64,000 bases of DNA from Daphnia carinata (Eukaryota; Arthropoda; Branchiopoda; Diplostraca; Daphniidae): positions 8,902,449 through 8,966,448 of the forward strand of contig NC_081335.1 in assembly GCF_022539665.2 (NCBI RefSeq). Direction: 5' to 3'. This document shows, in pieces, positions 8,061 through 19,323 of the stretch. The position numbers were made by a program, and so were the translations under genes. The notes under the pieces are model-generated. The model had not been told where the DNA came from. It saw only the letters and a list, made by a program, of their open reading frames with translations, and searched no databases. Position 1 is the first letter of the stretch. Every line of letters begins with the position of its first letter.

Positions 8061-9110
8061 ATGGCTGCCAAGTGGCTCAATAGCGTAGATGTGGATTTCG
8101 GGTTTCAAAGCCCGAGATTGAGTATGCGTGCGGTGCATGGCTTCGTACGTAGTTTGAAAGTTGAGCCGCAGGATCTCTTAGGCCTAGTTGCTGTGCTAGA
8201 TACGAGAAATCAGGTTGCTAGGCTTACGTTTACGTCAGAGGTATACACCTCAAATTTTGTGTCCCAACACAGTGGCATCGTCAGGACAGAATTGGAGGGG
8301 AAAGAAGTTTCAATAGTTATCAGGGATAGTAATATTCAGGAGAAATTTGTTCGGATTGCAGGAATTCCACAGAATCTAGATTTGGGAGTAGTCCAAACCC
8401 GTCTAAAAGAATTTGGAACAGTAATAGAAGCTCGGTGGGAACGCTATCGAGTGGTAGAGGACGAAGTTTTATACCCTGTCCTTGCCACTTGGATGATTGC
8501 ACGTATGACACTGACTAAAAATATTCCATCATACTTAACTATTGGCAGTTATCGTGCCACGGTTAAGTATGATGGACAGAAACCCACTTGCAGACTTTGT
8601 GACGAGGAAACCCATTTTAGCTACAACTGCCCAACCTTACGACGGAACAAGGAACCTACCATTGCCCAAAAACCATTAGAAAAAGCCACCAAAAAGACAA
8701 AGACAATTACCGTAATCCCCGTCACTATTCCTTTAGTTGAAGACCCCATAGTTTCCAAAGCCCTTCTCGAGTGTGGGTTGCAAGACCCACTCTCAGAAGG
8801 GGCTCCCCACCTTGAAACCCCATCCTCTCCAGCCCCACTAGTTCAACCCACCGACAATCCCTTACCAAAGACCATTCCACTCCAAACCATAATACCCGAG
8901 ACCCAACCCGGCACCTCTGAACCTATGATTGTTTCCATGGACTCGATCGAACCCGACATGGGGGACATTGAGACCATGGAAACCGACAAAACACCAGACC
9001 ACGTTAAAGTCCCACCTGCAAACCGAAACAAAAGATTTAAACCCACCTTACCCAACCAGAACCCTAAACCGACCTTACCCGTTACCCAACCCAAGAAACC
9101 CACCAAATGA
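8061..9110 (+). CDS. LINE ORF1: nucleic-acid-binding protein with zinc knuckle
   Basis: This 349-residue protein is probably the RNA-binding chaperone of the retrotransposition particle. Residues about 80-180 resemble the RRM-like ORF1 domain of Tx1/L1 elements. A CCHC knuckle (C-x2-C-x4-H-x4-C, CRLCDEETHFSYNC) lies at about residues 179-192. The C-terminal third is rich in Pro and Thr and ends in a basic tail. The stop overlaps the ORF2 start in the sequence ATGA, suggesting termination-reinitiation. The sequence is identical to copy 2 as far as I can see, so both may be recent. Confidence 0.88.
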   Translation: MAAKWLNSVDVDFGFQSPRLSMRAVHGFVRSLKVEPQDLLGLVAVLDTRNQVARLTFTSEVYTSNFVSQHSGIVRTELEGKEVSIVIRDSNIQEKFVRIAGIPQNLDLGVVQTRLKEFGTVIEARWERYRVVEDEVLYPVLATWMIARMTLTKNIPSYLTIGSYRATVKYDGQKPTCRLCDEETHFSYNCPTLRRNKEPTIAQKPLEKATKKTKTITVIPVTIPLVEDPIVSKALLECGLQDPLSEGAPHLETPSSPAPLVQPTDNPLPKTIPLQTIIPETQPGTSEPMIVSMDSIEPDMGDIETMETDKTPDHVKVPPANRNKRFKPTLPNQNPKPTLPVTQPKKPTK

Positions 9111-12100
9111 CTACAAACTTAAAAATCGCATCTATCAACATCGGAGGAATTAAGTCAGTCGAGCGGCGTCAAATTCTTTTTAACTTTTGCAGGGACGGAA
9201 ACTTAGATATTGTGGGACTTCAAGAGGTAGCATTTCATACTTGCCCAATTATTGAAAGCCGCTACCATTTGTTGGCAAATGTCGGTCCCAACAAAAATGG
9301 AACAGCCATTCTTATTAGACATGGTCTGAACTATTCTCGTTTACTGCTAGAACCTGACGGAAGGCTAATTTCTATTGACGTGAAATGTTTCACGTTCATT
9401 AACATCTATGCCCCGTCAGGTAGTCACGTTAAGACTGAGAGAAACAATTTCTTTCGACAAACCGTCCCTGCCTACACACTTACTACTCGACTGCCCTTCG
9501 TGTTGATAGGCGATTTTAACTGCGTTGACGACATCCAAGATAAGGCAACAACCCAGTCTCTCCCTATCTCACCTAATGTCGTCAGCTATGCTTTGAAAGA
9601 GATGGTTACTGGTCTTGATCTAGTAGACATCTGGAAAAAGCTAAATTATAACGAACCTGGTCATACCTTTCACTACCCTACCGGTTCTTCTAGGCTTGAT
9701 AGGATATATGCTAGTCGATCCTTTGCAGACAAATTTTTAAATATTTGTTTGCAATCTTTATCGATTAGTGATCATCAGTCAGTACAATCTACTTTTACTT
9801 GCAATCTCGATCTCCCGCATCGTACTAGATCTCCTGCTGGGTTGTGGAAGTTAAATACTTCCATACTGTCAGAAGAAGGTTTTCAGAAATATGTCATTAA
9901 CTTTATTCGGGAATCTGCCAATCATCCTCTTAGGGAAAGCAATGTAGCAAATTGGTGGGAGAGTGTCCTGAAACCGGGTATCAAGCGCATTTCGGTAGAT
10001 TTCTAGGCAAAGAGCTCGAATGGTTAGAGAAACCAAGTTTTTCTACCAGACTTGCATTCAGGAGATGGCCGAAGCAGATACCTTTGATTGGGTTGCCTTT
10101 CACCAGTTGAGGAAATTCTCAAAGTCTTGGGAGGAGAGCACACTCAAAGGGTATGGGATTCGTTCCCGCTGCTTTGAGGGCGAAGAAGTCGAGGAAGCTA
10201 ATATCTTCCATGTTAATAGAGCTAGAATTAACTACCGCAAATGTCGCATTGATAAGATCATTGCCCAAAATGGCACTTGCTTATCGACCAAAGAGGACAT
10301 TTCCGCAGAAATTGTTTCCCATTTTACTAAAATTTTTAAAAACCAACCTTCTCCTGACATACTGGCAGGGAATGATTTTTTAGAGGGAGTAAGAGATTGC
10401 TTGAAACCAAACCCAAACCTGACAGCACCAATTTCCCTTTTTGAGATTCGATCTGCCCTGACAGCCATGAAATCAAACAAGTCCCCTGGCACCGATGGCA
10501 TTCCTTACGAGTTTTACGTAGAATATTGGGACGAGATCGCACCCCATTTCTTGGCTATGTTTAATCATATCCTGGAAAGGGAAACTCTGACGTCTTCGCA
10601 GGGACAAGCGGCGATTAGGCTAATACCCAAGTCGTCTGGACTTTGCGGGGTTTCTAATTTTCGGCCAATTTCTCTCTTGAACTGTGACTACAAAGTCATG
10701 GCATCTGTCTTAGCGAGACGTTTGAAGCAGACACTGTCATCTACCATAGGGCCTCACCAAAAAGGTGGGGTACCTGGTAGATTGATTTTCGATAATTTAG
10801 TACTTTACAGAGATGTCATTCAATACGTTGATGACCGGGGATGCCATGACTCTTCCAACTTTCCGATTCGGGGTATGGGCGCTGCCATTGTTGGAGTCGA
10901 CTTTGAAAAGGCCTACGACCTGGTTAACAGGGAAGTCCTCTGGAGAATTCTGGATGTCATGGGCTATCCCACCACTTTCGTCCGTTGGTTGCAGACGATG
11001 TACTCTGTAACAGGAATGTCAATCCTCAACGGATCGGAGGTGGCTGGGGTGATTTCTGACATTCAATCGATTCGCCAGGGATGCCCCCTATCTGTCCATC
11101 TTTTTGTACTATACATTGAGCCTTTGCTAGTGCGTTTATCTCATGTTCTCAAGGGCATATCATTATTTAATGAAAAACTCACTGTCAGAGCCTTTGTTGA
11201 TGACGTCACCATTTTCATTTCTTGTGACGAAGATTTTACCAGGGCAGGACAAGTCATTGACTTGTTCTGTCAGTGGACAAAGGCAAGGATGAATAAAGAG
11301 AAAACGAAAGCCCTTGGACTTGGGAATTGGAGCTCTAGGTCCACTTGGCCTCTTGAGTGGCTTGTATCAGCACCAACATTGTCCCTCTTAGGAATTAAGT
11401 TCTCCCATTCCATAGTTGAGACAGCTAATAGGGTTTGGAGTGATGCATTCGGCTCTCTAAATGGTATCCTGCGAGAGAATGCCTGTCGACGTTTCAATCT
11501 CTACCAGAGAGTAATTTTTCTCAAGTCGAAGGCTCTCTCCGGAACTGTGTTTATTGCACAGGTATTACCATGTAATCAAAATATGTCTGACCAGATTTTA
11601 AAGGCTGTTATGAAATTCCTATGGATGGGAAAAGTAGAAAGGCCGAACAAAACTGTAATATATCGTTCTGTGAGCCAAGGGGGACTGGGAATGGTCAACA
11701 CACACCTCTTTTACCGTTCACTTTTCCTCTGTCCCACGTATAGAATCCTTGTAGGCCCCAGTAGTCCAGAAAGCTCTCTACTTCGTTATTGGATGTCCTT
11801 CCCTCTCCGCACCTTACTTCCCATCTACAAGAACAACACCGCACCTGTAGCAGTCATGAAGAGGCCCAACTACCTTCAGGAACCCCTGCATCAGATTAAA
11901 CAACTGTTCGCCGCTTCCATCCTGGTGCAGGGGAATCCAATGGTTCACAGGAAAACATATAACCATTGGATCCTGGAGGTAATCACTCAGGGAAAGCTGG
12001 AGATCCTAAGGCCTCACCTGGATTGGCCACGAATCTGGAAGGAGACTGCAGCCCTGCCAAGCAACATCCGAGAGACCATGTTCCTCTTCAACCAGCGACT

Positions 12101-12449
12101 TCTCCCTACCAGGACCAGATGCCATCGGTTAGATCCCACCAAGGATGCTACATGCCCTATCTGCCTTCAACATCCAGAAACCGATGAGCATCTGACGTTC
12201 CAATGTCCTGCACGCCTCATCGTTTGGAGCTGGTTGGAGGGAACTTTGCGTCAAATGGGCTGCAGGTCGTCAAATGAAGACTTGATTCGTGGCCATTTTG
12301 GGCCAATAGGTAATCTCCGGCTAGCATTTACTCTTCTGGCTGCTTACATCTTCATCACCTGGAAATCAAGACTTCACCACCGCACACCTCGTCAAGAAGA
12401 AGTAGAGAGCTTATGGAAAACCCTTAATGCTCCCCAGAAAAAACCTTGA
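9107..12449 (+). pseudogene. LINE ORF2 (endonuclease-RT), frameshifted, copy 1
   Basis: Segment 9107-10006 encodes an APE-like endonuclease with N11, E40, GDFN (135-138), the SRLDRIY motif and SDH (221-223). A 4-bp shortfall near 9998 relative to copy 2 brings an early TAG. Segment 10020-12449 (809 codons) carries reverse transcriptase: SPGTDGIP (about 155), FRPISLLN, DFEKAYD (294-300), RQGCPLS (352-358) and FVDD (392-395). A C-terminal Cys/His finger (CPICLQHPETDEHLTFQC) follows near residue 713. Apart from the break everything is open, so inactivation is recent, or the shift is an assembly error or recoding. Confidence 0.88.
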
Positions 12450-12860
12450 CATCCTTTTTTTAGTTATAATTATTATGTTTATGTTTATATTGTTGTTTTG
12501 TTGTTATTCTATGGATTTTGATGTTCCCAATTGTTCACATTTGTTTATTTTTGTTTTTTTGTAATTATCCCACATCAAAATTATTTGCATTTGTTTGTTT
12601 GTTTTTGTTTTTTTGTTTAGATTCTATCCCGACATTGCCAATTTTTTTATTTTATCTCTGTTCTCCTCCCTTACATCGTCTGCATCCAAGAACCCTTTGT
12701 TTGTTTGTTTTTTTGTTTGTTTTTGTTCTATTTGTATTTTTGTTTTTTTGTTTGTTTTTGTTCTATTTGTATTTCATCCTGTTTTTTTTTAAAATGCTAC
12801 TTTGCCATGAAAATTAATTGTGAATAAAAGGTTATTTTACAAAAAAAAAAAAAAAAAAAA
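12450..12860 (+). other. LINE copy 1 3' UTR and poly(A)
   Basis: This T-rich 3' UTR has repeated GTTTGTTTTTGTTC-like units, a polyadenylation signal AATAAA at 12823-12828 and an A20 tail. It is visibly diverged from the 3' UTR of copy 2 while the coding parts are nearly identical. Confidence 0.75.
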
Positions 12861-12898
12861 GATGGGTGACCGCTTGGGAATACGAGATGCTGTTGGCA
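12861..12898 (+). pseudogene. 5S rRNA 3' fragment (nt 83-120)
   Basis: It starts at GATGGGTGACCGC directly after the LINE poly(A). It lacks box A and the 5' strand of helix I. The following flank (GGTTTTTCTTTCATTAAG) differs from the flank of complete 5S genes and is shared with the fragment at 26340. Confidence 0.93.
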
Positions 12899-13009
12899 TT
12901 GGTTTTTCTTTCATTAAGTAATTTTTTTGTTTCCACCAATACAATTTGTTGATGAACCATAAACTTGATCGTGTGGAGCATTTTACAGATGCCAAATAAT
13001 TTGAATTTG

Positions 13010-13093
13010 GCCGTGATCGTCTAGTGGTTAGGACCCTACGTTGTGGGGAAACGATAATCCGTAGTAACCCAGGTTCGAATCCTGGTCACGGCA
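13010..13093 (+). tRNA. tRNA-His (GTG) with a 12-nt intron
   Basis: This 84-nt copy is identical to the unit 1 gene, including the intron. Confidence 0.93.
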
Positions 13094-13495
13094 TTCTGAA
13101 GTTTGAAGGTAAAACACTATTTCATAGTAATTGGAAATGTTTCGATCGGTATTAATGTGAATTTTATCGATTTTATTGTCAAGTTAACGGGGACGGGTTC
13201 AGTGGAATTGTACTCCAAATTGAATCAATTCCTGCACGTTCATTTGATTTGGCGAAATGCACCGTAATATGCACACTTTAAATGAATTTTACCAGTCCAT
13301 GGCGTGGTGTGGTCATAGGTGGAATATTTGTAAAGTGAACTATTATCTTTGTAGGTATGTGAATGTAAAAATGAGGGCAGCGAACTGTTAGATTTCAATG
13401 AAAAGCAGCACCTCTCTTGGTTTTCTTGATATCAACGTCCGTGCAGAATTGGCGAGAGAAAGGTTCAAGTAGTAGAGCCCTCTCATGTACAATTT

Positions 13496-13639
13496 AGCTT
13501 TGCGCAGTGGCAATATCATAATCAATGAGGGTCTACCGAGATGTGATTATTGCTAGTTGAAAACTTTAACCAATACCCCGCCACGAAGGAGTGAAATAAT
13601 CTTCGTCGTCGGCAATTTTTGTTAGCTCCATCAGGAGCA
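13496..13639 (+). ncRNA. U4: U4 snRNA
   Basis: This is a 144-nt copy. It reads ACCGAGATGTG where unit 2 reads ACCGAGGTGTG, and the 3' hairpin loop is CATC. Confidence 0.95.
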
Positions 13640-14112
13640 GATTCCCTTAATGAACGTTAACATAGTTTTCCGTTAGTGATGGGCATTGTCTGCTAGGTTC
13701 TAGCATTTAGCAAGCGATTAGTTACTCGTTCCCATGGATATCGAAGGCCGAAAAACTTGTAGAATTACTGAACGAATCGCACTTTGTTCAACTAAGCGAA
13801 AGAGTTCAATACAAAGGTTTAAGAACTAGCAGAAGACTTGTCCTTCGTTTTCTTACCCAATTCAGCTTACCGATTTCGTTTGCCCTAGACTGCGTTTATG
13901 TTTCATCTAACCAGAATTAATTTAGTGCACAATCTAACGAAAAAATGATGTTTACATGAGCTTTACACAGCATCGTCTGTTTTACTCACTGTCTCAAATC
14001 TAACAGAAACCAGCAGTTGCTTTATGGTTGAATTTTTTGGGTTTACCATTGTTACTTTACCAAAGTGGTTTGAAGTTGTGAAATGAATAAATACCAACTA
14101 CTTTCAGTTGAT

Positions 14113-14237
14113 ATTCACTCTGGTTTCTAATCAATACCCGGATAAATCTTTCGCCTTTTACTAAAGATTTCCGTGGTTAGGAGCACTGATGAGTCTATAT
14201 GACTTATTTTTCGATCGCCTGGTCTTTAGACTGGGCA
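14113..14237 (+). ncRNA. U5: U5 snRNA
   Basis: This is a 125-nt standard copy with loop I, Sm site and 3' hairpin. It reads GGAGCACTGATG where unit 1 has GGAGCGCTGATG. Confidence 0.93.
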
Positions 14238-14553
14238 CCCCAATAAAACACAAATAAATTCTTGTACGTAACCTAGGGAGTAGCTTGGGTGCAAATTTCG
14301 GATGAAAATCGATAAAAGAATATTGAGGTGTCTAATTGCAAACGCGGCCGAGGGCGCGAAGCGCCCGATGGCCGCAAATTCACGTAAATGTAAAGTGAAG
14401 CACGGTACTATCCACAATAGCAATTGAAAACGCGGCCGAGGGCGCGAAGCGCCCGATGGCCGCAAATTCAAACATTCTACCATTTCAAATCGAACTCACA
14501 TTCACACAATTCGCTGTTCCATCCGAAGAAGTGAATTGAAAGCGAAAAACTTC

Positions 14554-14584
<31 letters not shown>

Positions 14585-14764
14585 AAACTTCAAACGCCAT
14601 TCAATATCTAGGATTCAGATTATTATTCCGCATGAGCTTTGCACATATATAACACTTTTCAAAAGTGCGGGGGGTCACTGCCGTTGTAGTATTTCACATC
14701 TGAAGTTCAAAGAAACACATAGAAATAACAATTTTCCTAATCGAAAAAAAAAAAGGGAGGAAAA

Positions 14765-15059
14765 TGAAAGAGGTTTGACTGTTTCGCCGAGGCTAATCCA
14801 TGTCGCACATTCACGGGCGCGATCCTACTACTGCCCGACACGGGAACTTTTGGCTGCTAAGTTTCCCTCCTGGCCCGTTTCGCTCCTCCTTAGCTAACCT
14901 GCACCCATCAAACTCCTCCGATGGGTCCATGTTGATGACGAGCTTAGTGCGGACGCTCGATCAACATGCACGATCACGAAGTAGGGCTCCTCGTCTCAAG
15001 TCATCCACACTATCAAGCCTCCCAGAAGCAGGATTACAGATGCGTGCCACACATCCAGC
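14765..15059 (-). ncRNA. 7SL: SRP RNA (7SL)
   Basis: This is a 295-nt copy that matches the unit 2 gene. Confidence 0.95.
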
Positions 15060-15365
15060 TGGAGTATGTGTGTTCAGCTATCGAATGTATTTCTGCAAAT
15101 GAGCACGATGAAAGTAACTGGATGCCCTTCAAGAGACTACTACGTTTAATTTCCGTAGTGGTATAAATATCGTCGTTGTTTTGCCATCGGGTTGATAGTG
15201 GTAAATGAACAAAACGCAAAGTGTCGCTGTGTAGCGCTTTTTGACAAGATTCACTTCTAGAATGAGCTCGTTAACTAGCAAAACCGCGGCAACTTTCGTA
15301 TAGATACGTTAATGCTGTTTCATTTTGCATAATCTATTTATTCTTTAGCAACTGAATTCAACATT

Positions 15366-15588
15366 AAGATCATACTTCACAGGATCATTTCTGTAGTATA
15401 TCTTGACTTGTTTCCCACCAGAAACATTCCTCCATTCAACCCGCGATGACGAGTAATGACGCTGGCTTCTGAGAGTGAAACAGGTTTCGGGTGTAACTAC
15501 TTCTGTGGTTCCTGCTCGTAGCTATTGAGGACCGTTTCCGATGTTCCCTTGTGGTACACTGGAAGGGAACTAGCGTTTTCAGAGCGGT
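15366..15588 (+). ncRNA. U3: U3 snoRNA
   Basis: This is a 223-nt copy matching units 1 and 2. Confidence 0.92.
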
Positions 15589-16243
15589 ATTTAAACAACC
15601 CAAAAAGAAATGAATTTACTGGCATACGTAAACCCGTCGAACTCCATTACATCATAATCGATGTCGAAATTGCTAATGCACCCATGTTTAGATTTCAGTA
15701 ATGAAACCTTGGGCACTTTTAATGAGAATTTTACACATTCGGGGGCATAGTATTTAGATGGGTGTCGTCCATTATTGGGTTCATGTAACATTGTTTAATG
15801 CTGTTAGGTTTTCTGTCTGTGTAACTTTAATTTAGTTGTAAATATTGCCGCGTTTCGTCTACCGTGGATTTGAGCTACGTACAAAACGTTTTACCAAGTT
15901 TCTAACTAACACCTTCCTCTGTCTGTTTAATAGGCAGTTTAAAGTCTGCAGTACTCTCTACTAGGTGGAGTTCATCGAGTTAAATTCAGGGTGCTTTGCA
16001 TTCAACAGCTTCCCAAATCACTTAATATTTGAACGACTCATCCTAATATAGCATTCCTATCAAAATAGAAGATAAAAACTTATGAGTTGTATTGGCTTTT
16101 AGCAGTGCCAGGTGGTGCTCTAGCAACAACCTGTTTTATTGATGAATTTCATTGTTTTTGGATAGGGGTTTGCTTTTTTTGTACATCAGTCAGATTTTCG
16201 AGAACAGCATAGCATATAATACCCAGTAATTATCACCACAGTT

Positions 16244-16428
16244 ATCGCTTCTCGGCCTTTTGGCTAAGATCAAAGTGTAGTATCTGTTCTTATCAGCTTA
16301 ATATCTGATACGGGTTCAAATGGACCCCAGAATATTAAACTGATTTTTGAAAATCGGCGGGAACAATTTGTGCATTGATCCTGTCACGGGTTGACCCGGT
16401 ATTGCAGTACCTCCGGGATCGGCTCACC
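16244..16428 (+). ncRNA. U2: U2 snRNA
   Basis: This is a 185-nt copy with the branch-site recognition GTAGTA and a canonical Sm site (GATTTTTGA). The segment after the Sm site reads GGCGGGAACAATTTGTGCATTGATCC, two bases shorter than in unit 1. The 50 bp before the gene also differ (AATTATCACCACAG). Confidence 0.94.
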
Positions 16429-17071
16429 CTTTAAAAGGGATATCTCTATGAATGAAATAAATGTATATCTGCTCATCTTTATCACGCATCATCTTGTTGG
16501 AACTAATGATGTAACACCAATGTCTGTATATTTACATCTCATACATATTTGTCATCCCCAGTATGTCAATATTGCATCTGCAATCATGTGGCTGCTGTAG
16601 TGTTATGGTGTACCTCTTTTAGTAAGTGTCAAACATGGTTAACTAATTGCAGCCCAACGAGTTATGTTCATCTAAAAAGGACAAACTGCCTTTCAGTTCT
16701 AACTGTTAAAGTTGTCTCGATTTGAATTGATTGTTCGGTAATCTGTCATGAAACATTTGTCTTACTGAATCTGTCGTTTACATCAGTTGAGCGTCTAACG
16801 AGGGTTAAACAGTGCCGTTCGCCGTCTGCTGTTGGGCGCAGAAATTTTTCGTCAAATGGAAGCATTTTTCTTCTCACCTAAGAATGGCTGTAGATTTCCT
16901 ATTATTTCAACAAGAGCTTTATGGAATCGACTATGCTCAGTGGGATCTTTCGATTCTTTGCGCCATTCTATACGCAATGGCTCTTTGTTAAGCTCTTTGG
17001 TTTAGTGTGCTTCGTCAGTATTGTTTGGGTACCAAAAAACTATGAGTTATCGTCAAGTATTCACTAAAATC

Positions 17072-17235
17072 ATACTTACCTGGCTCAGAGGCAACCATGA
17101 TCACCAAGGTGGTTCCTCCAGGGCGAGGCCCTACCATTGCACTGCGGATGGGCTGACCCTTGCGATTAATCCAAATGCGATTAACTCGGGAGTACAATTT
17201 TTGGTAGTGGGGGACTGCGTTCGCGCTGTCCCCTG
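17072..17235 (+). ncRNA. U1: U1 snRNA
   Basis: This is a 164-nt copy with an intact ATACTTACCTG end. Stem-loop III reads CCCTACCATTGCACTGCGGATGGG against CCCTGCCATTGCACTGGGGATGGG in unit 1. Position 'AATGCGATT' replaces 'AATGTGATT'. Confidence 0.96.
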
Positions 17236-17515
17236 AGAAGCAGAACATATAATATCAAGTGTACCATACATCACGGGATCCTGTTCATTAGGCAGATTTG
17301 TCAGCTAAGGTATGTCATTTGATTTAATAATGTTTTATTTCTTTAAGTATAGAAATCGTCAAGGAAAATTCTAACATTTAGTTGATCATGCACAATTACG
17401 AAGTGTTTTTTTATGTAGTAAACGAGGCCCAAGCGCTAAGCTAGAGGATTTTTAAGGTGACTGCAACTACACAATTTGCAACGAAACAGACGTTGTTACC
17501 TTTACGGTCGTCCGT

Positions 17516-17635
17516 GCCAACGGCCATACCACGCTGAACGCACCGGGTCTCGTCGGCTCCCCGAAGTCTAAGCAGCGTCGGGTCTCGTTAGTACCTGGAT
17601 GGGTGACCGCTTGGGAATACGAGATGCTGTTGGCA
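17516..17635 (+). rRNA. 5S: 5S ribosomal RNA
   Basis: This is a complete 120-nt copy, apparently identical to unit 1, with a T6 terminator just downstream. Confidence 0.97.
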
Positions 17636-17746
17636 TTGGTTTTTTGAGAATTTATTAATTTTTTTGTTTCCACCAATACAATTTGTTGATGAACCATAAA
17701 CTTGATCGTGTGGAGCATTTTACAGATGCCAAATAATTTGAATTTG

Positions 17747-17830
17747 GCCGTGATCGTCTAGTGGTTAGGACCCTACGTTGTGGGGAAACGATAATCCGTA
17801 GTAACCCAGGTTCGAATCCTGGTCACGGCA
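17747..17830 (+). tRNA. tRNA-His (GTG) with a 12-nt intron
   Basis: This 84-nt copy is identical to the unit 1 gene. Confidence 0.93.
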
Positions 17831-18232
17831 TTCTGAAGTTTGAAGGTAAAACACTATTTCATAGTAATTGGAAATGTTTCGATCGGTATTAATGTGAATT
17901 TTATCGATTTTATTGTCAAGTTAACGGGGACGGGTTCAGTGGAATTGTACTCCAAATTGAATCAATTCCTGCACGTTCATTTGATTTGGCGAAATGCACC
18001 GTAATATGCACACTTTAAATGAATTTTACCAGTCCATGGCGTGGTGTGGTCATAGGTGGAATATTTGTAAAGTGAACTATTATCTTTGTAGGTATGTGAA
18101 TGTAAAAATGAGGGCAGCGAACTGTTAGATTTCAATGAAAAGCAGCACCTCTCTTGGTTTTCTTGATATCAACGTCCGTGCAGAATTGGCGAGAGAAAGG
18201 TTCAAGTAGTAGAGCCCTCTCATGTACAATTT

Positions 18233-18376
18233 AGCTTTGCGCAGTGGCAATATCATAACCAATGAGGGTTTCCCGAGGTGTGATTATTGCTAGTTGAAAA
18301 CTTTAACCAATACCCCGCCACGATTGAGTGAAATATTCTCGGTCGTCGGCAATTTTTGATAGCTCCTCCAGGAGCA
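18233..18376 (+). ncRNA. U4: U4 snRNA, variant with compensated central stem
   Basis: This 144-nt copy has a central hairpin of GATTGAG/CTCGGTC in place of GAAG/CTTC, and all seven pairs are still possible counting G-U. It also reads GGGTTTCCCGAGG and has a terminal hairpin AGCTCCTCCAGGAG. The inverted copy at 31963-32106 has the same changes. Confidence 0.94.
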
Positions 18377-18849
18377 GATTCCCTTAATGAACGTTAACAT
18401 AGTTTTCCGTTAGTGATGGGCATTGTCTGCTAGGTTCTAGCATTTAGCAAGCGATTAGTTACTCGTTCCCATGGATATCGAAGGCCGAAAAACTTGTAGA
18501 ATTACTGAACGAATCGCACTTTGTTCAACTAAGCGAAAGAGTTCAATACAAAGGTTTAAGAACTAGCAGAAGACTTGTCCTTCGTTTTCTTACCCAATTC
18601 AGCTTACCGATTTCGTTTGCCCTAGACTGCGTTTATGTTTCATCTAACCAGAATTAATTTAGTGCACAATCTAACGAAAAAATGATGTTTACATGAGCTT
18701 TACACAGCATCGTCTGTTTTACTCACTGTCTCAAATCTAACAGAAACCAGCAGTTGCTTTATGGTTGAATTTTTTGGGTTTACCATTGTTACTTTACCAA
18801 AGTGGTTTGAAGTTGTGAAATGAATAAATACCAACTACTTTCAGTTGAT

Positions 18850-18974
18850 ATTCACTCTGGTTTCTAATCAATACCCGGATAAATCTTTCGCCTTTTACTA
18901 AAGATTTCCGTGGTTAGGAGCACTGATGAGTCTATATGACTTATTTTTCGATCGCCTGGTCTTTAGACTGGGCA
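18850..18974 (+). ncRNA. U5: U5 snRNA
   Basis: This is a 125-nt standard copy, identical to unit 3 as far as I can see. Confidence 0.93.
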
Positions 18975-19289
18975 CCCCAATAAAACACAAATAAATTCTT
19001 GTACGTAACCTAGGGAGTAGCTTGGGTGCAAATTTCGGATGAAAATCGATAAAAGAATATTGAGGTGTCTAATTGCAAACGCGGCCGAGGGCGCGAAGCG
19101 CCCGATGGCCGCAAATTCACGTAAATGTAAAGTGAAGCACGGTACTATCCACAATAGCAATTGAAAACGCGGCCGAGGGCGCGAAGCGCCCGATGGCCGC
19201 AAATTCAAACATTCTACCATTTCAAATCGAACTCACATTCACACAATTCGCTGTTCCATCCGAAGAAGTGAATTGAAAGCGAAAAACTT

Positions 19290-19323
<34 letters not shown>

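Larger units (their letters stand above)
7564..12860 (+). mobile_element. Tx1/L1-like non-LTR retrotransposon (LINE), copy 1
   Basis: This is a full-length element of 5297 bp. It has a 5' UTR (7564-8060), ORF1, an ORF2 with an APE-type endonuclease followed by reverse transcriptase, a T-rich 3' UTR with AATAAA at 12823, and an A20 tail. The 5' flank is U2 nucleotide 85 and the 3' flank is 5S nucleotide 83. Sequence-specific Tx1-clade families are known that insert in U2 (Keno) and 5S (Mutsu) genes. The clade here is inferred from architecture. No target-site duplication is visible because the two flanks are different genes. Confidence 0.9.
4732..13495 (+). repeat. Composite ncRNA array, unit 2 (interrupted by a LINE)
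   Basis: This unit keeps U4, U5, SRP RNA and U3. U2 is cut after 85 nt and joined to a 5.3-kb non-LTR retrotransposon, which is joined on its far side to nucleotide 83 of 5S. The U2 3' part, U1 and the first 82 nt of 5S (about 1.27 kb in unit 1) are absent. tRNA-His is retained. Spacers match unit 1. Confidence 0.93.
13496..18232 (+). repeat. Composite ncRNA array, unit 3 (complete)
   Basis: This unit has all eight RNA genes in the same order, spacing and orientation as unit 1, over 4737 bp. It lies between two LINE-bearing units. Confidence 0.95.

Noticed and set aside
12518-12817. Phe-rich 99-codon frame after LINE ORF2
   Set aside because: It is translation of the T-rich 3' UTR and is absent from copy 2.
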